Below the pieces are notes generated by a model. It was not told the origin of the DNA and ran no database searches. It saw only the letters and a program-made list of their open reading frames with translations. The position numbers were made by a program, and so were the translations under genes. Shown here in pieces: positions 59,691 to 64,000 of a stretch of 64,000 bases of DNA. The DNA is from Methylobacterium sp. DB0501 (lineage in GTDB: Bacteria; Pseudomonadota; Alphaproteobacteria; Rhizobiales; Beijerinckiaceae), in NCBI RefSeq assembly GCF_011043735.1, contig NZ_JAAKGV010000026.1:1-64000 (forward strand). Reading direction: 5' to 3'. Within the stretch, counting starts at the first letter, position 1, and the number at the start of each line of letters is the position of its first letter.

Positions 59691-59933
59691 ATGAAAGCTA
59701 AAGTGATGCCGGACGGGCGGATGAGCCTGCCAGCCGATCTCCGGAAACGGCACGGGCTCGGCAACGGCGGCGAAGTCATCGTCGAGGATACCGGGGACGC
59801 CATCGTGCTCCGGACGCTCGATCAGGTGGTGGCGCGGGCACAGGCACTGAGCCGCAAGCTGATCGCCGGCAAAGCTGGCGCCACCGTCGAGGACTTCCTG
59901 GCTGACCGGGCCCGTGAGGCTCGAGGCGAATGA
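59691..59933 (+). CDS. AbrB/MazE-like antitoxin of a second VapC pair
   Basis: An 80-aa antitoxin with start at the ATG at 59691; other ATGs nearby are out of frame. The AbrB-like domain is MKAKVMPDGRMSLPADLRKR then HGLGNGGEVIVEDTGDAIVL. The tail AGATVEDFLADRAREARGE binds the toxin. It overlaps vapC by 4 nt (ATGA). No good ribosome binding site precedes it, so expression may depend on the leader. Its promoter region (59500-59690) is AT-richer than its surroundings. Confidence 0.78.
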   Translation: MKAKVMPDGRMSLPADLRKRHGLGNGGEVIVEDTGDAIVLRTLDQVVARAQALSRKLIAGKAGATVEDFLADRAREARGE

Positions 59934-60319
59934 CACGTTTCGTCTTGGATGCGTCTGCACTCCTAGCACTTCTGCTTGAAGAGCCTGGAGCCGACAAGGT
60001 CAAAGATGTGCTCGACCAGTGCGTCATGACGGCCGTCAACCTGGCCGAAGTGGTGAGTCACTACGCAAAGCTCGGCGCCGAGCGCCACGATATCGAGGCA
60101 CTGCTTCGGCCTCTGCCAATCCAGTTGATCCCGGTCGACACGATGTTGTCCTATGACGCTGGCCTATTGCGTTCAGTCACTCTCGAAGGCGGACTGTCAT
60201 TGGGGGACCGCTATTGCTTGGCACTGGCAAACCGTGAAGGCGTGCCAGCGCTGACTGCCGAGCGGCGCTGGCCGGAGATTGCGAGTGTTGCTGGTGTTAG
60301 GATTGAATTGATCCGGTGA
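59930..60319 (+). CDS. vapC: VapC-type PIN-domain toxin
   Basis: A 129-aa PIN ribonuclease. Acidic residues: FVLDASALLALLLEEPGADK, VNLAEVVSHYAKLGAERHDI, GGLSLGDRYCLALANREGVP and LTAERRWPEIASVAGV (here the usual final Asp appears as Glu). Overlap of its ATG with the antitoxin stop indicates coupling. It is a paralogue of the VapC at 54469 in the same subfamily. A small helical gene follows after 6 nt. Confidence 0.84.
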   Translation: MTRFVLDASALLALLLEEPGADKVKDVLDQCVMTAVNLAEVVSHYAKLGAERHDIEALLRPLPIQLIPVDTMLSYDAGLLRSVTLEGGLSLGDRYCLALANREGVPALTAERRWPEIASVAGVRIELIR

Positions 60320-60325
60320 ACGACC

Positions 60326-60580
60326 ATGACTGGCGACAATGACGATTTCTCACCGCTTCATGAACGACTGCACGCAGCCCGCCGGCTTCTGGCTGAGGCT
60401 TACGAGCGCCGCGATGTCCTCGCCCGCCAAATTGCGACCGTCGAGGCGACGGACGGCATCGGCCTCCCCGTCGATCTGATGAATGCCTACGGCGCGGCCG
60501 AGCGGGCAGTGCTGGTGGCCGAGGCTGATATGAAGGACGCGGAACACGCCCTCGCCATCGCGAGCGAACGCCTGCCGTAG
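60326..60580 (+). CDS. small helical hypothetical protein, 84 aa
   Basis: An unrecognised 84-aa protein in the same transcript as the VapC pair. The sequence is almost entirely helical with heptad spacing, FSPLHERLHAARRLLAEAYE, RRDVLARQIATVEATDG and AERAVLVAEADMKDAEHALA, so a coiled coil is likely. There is no signal sequence. Its position behind the toxin gene could mean a third component, but the order could also be accidental. Confidence 0.6.
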   Translation: MTGDNDDFSPLHERLHAARRLLAEAYERRDVLARQIATVEATDGIGLPVDLMNAYGAAERAVLVAEADMKDAEHALAIASERLP

Positions 60581-60697
60581 CTGCTCTCGCCCGACATCGC
60601 CCACGGCTCGACCATCTCCGCGACGACGTAGGGCCGCCCTTGGGCCGCACGAGGCAGCGGGCGCTCCTCAGCCCGCCCGGGCCGACATCCTCTCCCA

Positions 60698-61186
60698 TCA
60701 TGCGGTCCCGGCGGGCGGCCTGCTGTAGAGGTCGGCGCGCGCCAAGCCATCGCCGATCCCCTGGGCGATCCGATCGTGGGCTGCGGCCTCGGTCACATCG
60801 GGGTCCCAGGTGTAGACGTCCCGATGAGCCCCGACCTGACGACCGATCTCCCGCGGCCAGCGGCCGAGGGTGATCCAGGGCCAGCCAGGCGCTGGTGGCT
60901 CGTAGAGCGCCAGGACCGGGTCGCCGCCGCTGCCCGGCCGGCTCACGGCGGCGTCCGGGCCTGCGGAGAAGTCGAAGGCACCGGCCCGGCGCGGCACGGG
61001 CCGGGCCAGGGCCGCGAGCAGAGCCTCGCGTTCCGCCGGGGTCTCGACGGCCCAGAGCTTCCAGGGTGTCTCCGCGGCGATATCGGGCGGCCAACGCCCG
61101 AGGCAGAGGTCCGGCAGCCCGGGGAGGAAGCCGCCGTACCAGACGATCGGCATCCAGGATGTGAGGGGTGCGATGGGGTCGATCAT
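60698..61186 (-). CDS. hypothetical protein, 162 aa
   Basis: An unrecognised protein. GAAGGA precedes the ATG at 61186. Two similar segments, DLCLGRWPPDIAAETPWKLW and WPWITLGRWPREIGRQVGAH, each with LGRWP, suggest an internal repeat. The C-terminus is GIGDGLARADLYSRP. No membrane or signal segment. It is the last of a run of three minus-strand hypotheticals (62307 to 60698). Confidence 0.6.
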   Translation of the reverse strand: MIDPIAPLTSWMPIVWYGGFLPGLPDLCLGRWPPDIAAETPWKLWAVETPAEREALLAALARPVPRRAGAFDFSAGPDAAVSRPGSGGDPVLALYEPPAPGWPWITLGRWPREIGRQVGAHRDVYTWDPDVTEAAAHDRIAQGIGDGLARADLYSRPPAGTA

Positions 61187-61352
61187 CGGGCGATCCTTCG
61201 GCGGCGTCGGGTTGTGGTGCCTCCTTGCGGCAGCTCATCCCTCGGTCCCAACGAGAAGCCGGACTGCCAGTTCGCGCGGTTCCGGTCCCGACGACAGGTC
61301 CGTCATGGCGCGGACCGCTCCCACGATACGCTCCGCCGCGGCGATCGCGGCC

Positions 61353-61937
61353 TCACCTCGGCTCTGTGGGCCGCTCGATCGGCGCGACGTCGCGCAGCTC
61401 GACGAACGCGACCTTCTCCGAGCGCTCGGCGCCGATCAGGCGGAGATTGACGTAGACGTGGTCGGCGAAGACGGCGCTGCACAGGCGCCAGATCACGCCC
61501 GTGCGGCCGACGCGCCGCTCCGCGCTGCCGTCCAGGGTCAGGGGCGCCCCGGTGATCCGCACCGGCTGGCCCACGCGCAGCCAGTTGGCGGCGCTGGCGA
61601 CGAGAGCGGCGATCTCCTCGGCGGTGAGGCTCGCCCGCGTGGTGCGGGCGAAGGGCGTCCGGGGGTCGGCCGCGAGGCGCCGCGCCTGTTCCTCGGGGCT
61701 TAAGTCGTGGAACAACTCCACCTCGTAGTCGGGCGTCCAGGCCTGCGGCGCCGGCTGCTTGGGGGAGGCGCGGAACACCTCGATCGCCGGCCCGCCGAGC
61801 AGGTCGGGCTGGATGCCGATCAGGGCACGCTCGTACTGCGCCTGGCGGTACTCGGCCCGCCAGCGGGCGTCGCTGCCGGCCGGCAGCCGCGTCACGTCCT
61901 GGCGAACGTGGTGGGACTTCCTGGATCGTCTCGGCAT
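61353..61937 (-). CDS. hypothetical protein with SH3/KOW-like tail, 194 aa
   Basis: A 194-aa protein starting at the ATG at 61937, with GAGGG upstream. The N-terminus is basic (MPRRSRKSHHVRQDVTRLPA). The middle has LSPEEQARRLAADPRTPFAR. The last 65 residues are beta-rich: LRVGQPVRITGAPLTLDGSA, RRVGRTGVIWRLCSAVFADH and EKVAFVELRDVAPIERP, as in small SH3/KOW barrels that bind RNA or DNA. It follows the 119-aa gene after 10 nt. No specific family was recognised. A short frame, MTDLSSGPEPRELAVRLLVG, at 61306-61235 may also be coding but lacks support. Confidence 0.6.
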   Translation of the reverse strand: MPRRSRKSHHVRQDVTRLPAGSDARWRAEYRQAQYERALIGIQPDLLGGPAIEVFRASPKQPAPQAWTPDYEVELFHDLSPEEQARRLAADPRTPFARTTRASLTAEEIAALVASAANWLRVGQPVRITGAPLTLDGSAERRVGRTGVIWRLCSAVFADHVYVNLRLIGAERSEKVAFVELRDVAPIERPTEPR

Positions 61938-61947
61938 GGCGCAGCCC

Positions 61948-62307
61948 TCACGCGAGGCCGATGCGGCGGGCGGTCTCCAGCTCGCCCGGGTCGACGTCGC
62001 CGGCGAGGCCGATATGCGTCGCGAGCGCCGCCAGCAGGACCTCCTCCCAGATCGGGAGGCCGCCGGGGCTGCGGGAGCCTTGCAGGTCGAGGTAGATGCC
62101 GGCGTCGAAACCGGCCTCGGCCCGGGCGCGGATCGCGGCGATGCCGGAGGCGAGCGCGGCGCCGTCGATATCGTCCTGATCCTGGAACGCCTCGGTGGTC
62201 GCGAGCCAACCCTCGAACCCGCGCACGAAGCAGGGCAGGCCGACACGCTCGGCCTCCTCGTGCTGGGCGTCGGACGTGGCGGAGGTGATGATAGGCTGGA
62301 TGAGCAT
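61948..62307 (-). CDS. hypothetical protein, 119 aa
   Basis: An unrecognised 119-aa protein with start at the ATG at 62307. Sequence: MLIQPIITSATSDAQHEEAE, LPCFVRGFEGWLATTEAFQD, GIAAIRARAEAGFDAGIYLD and EEVLLAALATHIGLAGDVDP. It looks like a soluble, mostly helical protein. It is the first gene of the minus-strand trio, and leader hairpin L6 lies about 40 nt upstream. Small backbone genes with this leader type also occur at 15184 and 38539. Confidence 0.55.
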   Translation of the reverse strand: MLIQPIITSATSDAQHEEAERVGLPCFVRGFEGWLATTEAFQDQDDIDGAALASGIAAIRARAEAGFDAGIYLDLQGSRSPGGLPIWEEVLLAALATHIGLAGDVDPGELETARRIGLA

Positions 62308-62345
62308 CGGATCGTCTCCCGAGAGGGAAGGTTCCTCGCCGGCCC

Positions 62346-62370
62346 GGATCGGAGCCTCTCTCCGGTCCTG
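62346..62370 (-). promoter_or_regulatory. leader hairpin L6
   Basis: CGGAG-AGAGG-CTCCG (62350-62364) is identical to the inner hairpin of L4. It lies about 40 nt upstream of the 119-aa gene, further than in L1-L5, and an outer stem is not obvious. Confidence 0.45.
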
Positions 62371-62484
62371 GGAGCCGTCATCCAGGCCAGGCCCACCCTG
62401 GCTCCGGTGCGCTTTGGAGCGCTACAGCAAGGGCACCGGATCGGCGCCCCCTGCGACGTGCCCCTTCAGCCAGATGATGCCGTG

Positions 62485-62967
62485 ATGCCAAATCTGACCG
62501 ATCGCCAGCGCGTCGAGCTCGCGATCCCGGCCTACCTCCTCTACGCGCTGACCTCGGCGCCGGGCGTGTTCGTCCCGGCCGACCCGGCCCTGGCCGCTCG
62601 GGCCGAGGCCGACATCGCGGCGATGCGCTTTGACCTGAGGGCGGCCTGCTTCGAGCCGCTGGAGGACGTTTCCGAGAGGAAGAAGGGCGCTCTGCTGCGG
62701 CGGGTCGAGCGGATTGCGCGGGGCGTGATCGTCGACTGGAAGGATCGGCCGGCGCTGAGCGTGATGCTGACGCTCTGGTACGTCCTGAAGGAACTGACCG
62801 ACCGCGAGGTGCTGATCCTGTGGCAGGGTTCGGCGATGGATCGGGCGACGAGCCGGCTGCTGCCGATGTTCGCGCACGGGTTCGAGGAGCAGAAGCGCGA
62901 CGCCTCGGCCCAGGAGCAGGCCCGCCAGCTTCTCTCCCAGCTTCAGGAAGAGGGGCTGTACCGCTGA
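62485..62967 (+). CDS. hypothetical protein, 160 aa
   Basis: An unrecognised protein with start at the ATG at 62485 (MPNLTDRQRVELAIPAYLLY). There is no clear ribosome binding site. It is mostly helical: DIAAMRFDLRAACFEPLEDV, RRVERIARGVIVDWKDRPAL, SVMLTLWYVLKELTDREVLI and EEQKRDASAQEQARQLLSQL. The middle hydrophobic helix is not long enough to be clearly transmembrane. It is divergent from the minus-strand trio and convergent with repB. It is probably a conserved plasmid hypothetical. Confidence 0.6.
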   Translation: MPNLTDRQRVELAIPAYLLYALTSAPGVFVPADPALAARAEADIAAMRFDLRAACFEPLEDVSERKKGALLRRVERIARGVIVDWKDRPALSVMLTLWYVLKELTDREVLILWQGSAMDRATSRLLPMFAHGFEEQKRDASAQEQARQLLSQLQEEGLYR

Positions 62968-63342
62968 GGCACCACCCGCGCCTCCCTATTTTCGGGGATC
63001 GGCAGGCTCGACCGCCCTCCCCTATCCGCGGGCTCGCGCGAGGCGATCGTAACCCGTCAGGGCCGAAACCGCGCAGTGGGTTCGGGGAGGCGCCCTAGGC
63101 GGCGAGTAGAGCGCGGTCCCGCAGGGACGCGCCCTCATGCTCCGTCTTCGATCTTTCCGTTCTGCGATAGAGAACGGTGTTATTTCAAACTTCGACCCCT
63201 TATGTCAGGCTGACAGATCGACAAATTGGCCTTACCGGAGGCTGCTGGAGGCGGTGCGGCCTTAGGAGAGACGGACCGCGACGTTGAGCTTGGCCGCCTC
63301 TCACTGCCCTTTCACTGCCCTTTCCCGCTCGACGGCGAACGC
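62968..63342. other. gap downstream of repB
   Basis: No gene is visible. A hairpin (CCGTTCT-GCGAT-AGAGAACGG, 63157-63177) and the short palindrome TGTCAG-G-CTGACA (63203-63215) lie between the two convergent genes. The first could help end transcripts. No copy of a 16-bp GTT-N4-GC-N4-AAC type centromere was seen here. Confidence 0.4.
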
Positions 63343-64000
63343 TCAGCTTTGAGAAGCATTTTCGGCACCGGCTTGTCCGGGATCGGAGCCTGCGCCTCTA
63401 TCACGGAAGGACGCATACAGCTCGTCAAGCTGCGAGGCCACGAACTCCCCAAATGCGGGATCGCGGTTGATAGCGAGCGTGACAGTTGCACCGCTCCGCG
63501 AGATGCGGGCCGTTGCATTCCCCCCCTGCCCTCTCCACGCCGTGGATCTTGGATCAGACTCCGTCCGCGGCGTTGCTGCTGCAAACACCCGCAGGAACCG
63601 AGCATCGCTGTCCAACGCCGCGAAAGCTTCCTCCCTGACAACTCGCTCCACGACCTTCACGCTTCCGGCATTCTCCAGGAGTTCGGCAAGGGCTAACCAG
63701 CGGCGGCGACCCGCCTTGGGAGCAGGTCCGACCGCCTGCACGATCGGTTCAGGAACTGCGCGAGCGACCGAGATCAGTTTCGAGAGTTCCCCCTTATCGG
63801 TCGAGAGAGCATCAACGATGACCGAACGCTCGAAGCCTCGATCCTCCAGCCTGCGTGCGAACAAGGCCTTCTCGATATAGGTGAGGTCCTGCCGGGCTGA
63901 GTTCTCGACGCCCTGGGCCACAACGAGTTCGACGTCGCTCAGCGTGCGGACGACAGCGCGCACGCGTTGTCCGAGTTCAGCAGCAGCCCGCAACCGCCGA
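63343..64000 (-). CDS. repB: plasmid partition protein RepB, C-terminal part
   Basis: This is the C-terminal 218 residues of a repABC-type ParB homologue; the frame continues past the window edge, so the start is outside. The visible part has AELGQRVRAVVRTLSDVELV, VAQGVENSARQDLTYIEKAL, FARRLEDRGFERSVIVDALS and STDKGELSKLISVARAVPEP, the central ParB region with helix-turn-helix typical of RepB. The C-terminal part is AWRGQGGNATARISRSGATV then DPAFGEFVASQLDELYASFR, the RepB tail. It binds the plasmid centromere and works with RepA in segregation. RepC and RepA should lie beyond the window on opposite sides of it. Confidence 0.93.
   Translation of the reverse strand, partial: RRLRAAAELGQRVRAVVRTLSDVELVVAQGVENSARQDLTYIEKALFARRLEDRGFERSVIVDALSTDKGELSKLISVARAVPEPIVQAVGPAPKAGRRRWLALAELLENAGSVKVVERVVREEAFAALDSDARFLRVFAAATPRTESDPRSTAWRGQGGNATARISRSGATVTLAINRDPAFGEFVASQLDELYASFRDRGAGSDPGQAGAENASQS

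Noticed and set aside
61235-61306. A 23-aa frame between two minus-strand hypotheticals
   Set aside because: Codon use is plausible and the frame is open further upstream, but no convincing start or ribosome binding site is visible.
62968-63342. A centromere (parS-like) site near repB
   Set aside because: No 16-bp palindrome of the usual repABC form was found; the TGTCAG-G-CTGACA dyad is too short to claim.

Overview
The window is about 64 kb of GC-rich alphaproteobacterial DNA. It ends inside the C-terminal part of a RepB partition protein, so it is best read as part of a repABC-type plasmid or megaplasmid. Several families here (strawberry-notch helicase/methylase, DUF736, Ros/MucR regulators, a phytochrome HWE kinase, IS1380 and IS630 elements) point to a methylobacterium-like member of the Hyphomicrobiales. 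That assignment is inference from protein resemblance only. No rRNA, tRNA or CRISPR array was seen.

Layout. (1) 1-18.5 kb is plasmid backbone, mostly on the minus strand: a SLOG/DUF2493 protein, a Toprim protein, a 1460-aa strawberry-notch methylase-helicase, a large ParB-like protein, an ArdC-type zincin with its partner, small conserved hypotheticals, a MucR regulator and two toxin-antitoxin pairs. (2) 18.8-35 kb is an accessory block: a kinase-like gene broken by a stop codon, then a divergent pair of large genes. One is a PfkB-like/AAA+/RyR protein, the other a 2082-aa SIR2/STAND-like/TPR protein. A truncated IS630 copy sits between them. They are followed by an IS1380, a 166-bp derivative with the same ends, a methyltransferase, and an intact IS630 copy. 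(3) 35-40 kb is a second backbone patch: DUF736, MucR, a PemK-like pair, a DUF6884-like protein, an HNH protein and layered transposase fragments. (4) 40.6-53.3 kb is a catabolic island. A seven-gene minus-strand run (enoyl-CoA hydratase, 3-hydroxyacyl-CoA dehydrogenase, CaiB/BaiF CoA-transferase, thiolase, ETF-quinone oxidoreductase, EtfB, EtfA) diverges from IclR, acyl-CoA dehydrogenase and an AAHS-type MFS carrier. This is a complete beta-oxidation route for an imported acid, possibly a dicarboxylate such as adipate, with its own electron transfer chain to quinone. Two matching operator-like sites lie in the divergent promoter. (5) 53.4-64 kb is backbone again: a serine recombinase, two AbrB/VapC pairs, a phytochrome kinase split by an amber codon, a HARP-like repeat protein, hypotheticals and RepB.

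Beyond the genes, two recurrent non-coding structures stand out. One is a short leader hairpin with loop AGAGG (or AGG) just upstream of at least four, possibly six, minus-strand backbone genes, usually enclosed by an outer stem. The other is a larger intergenic stem-loop with compensatory base changes, upstream of three or four genes. The strongest candidate for an undescribed system is the divergent RyR-AAA+-PfkB / SIR2-STAND-TPR pair, which looks like an NAD-targeting defence locus. Decay is frequent: two in-frame stops, two offsetting frameshifts in one gene, and several transposase fragments.
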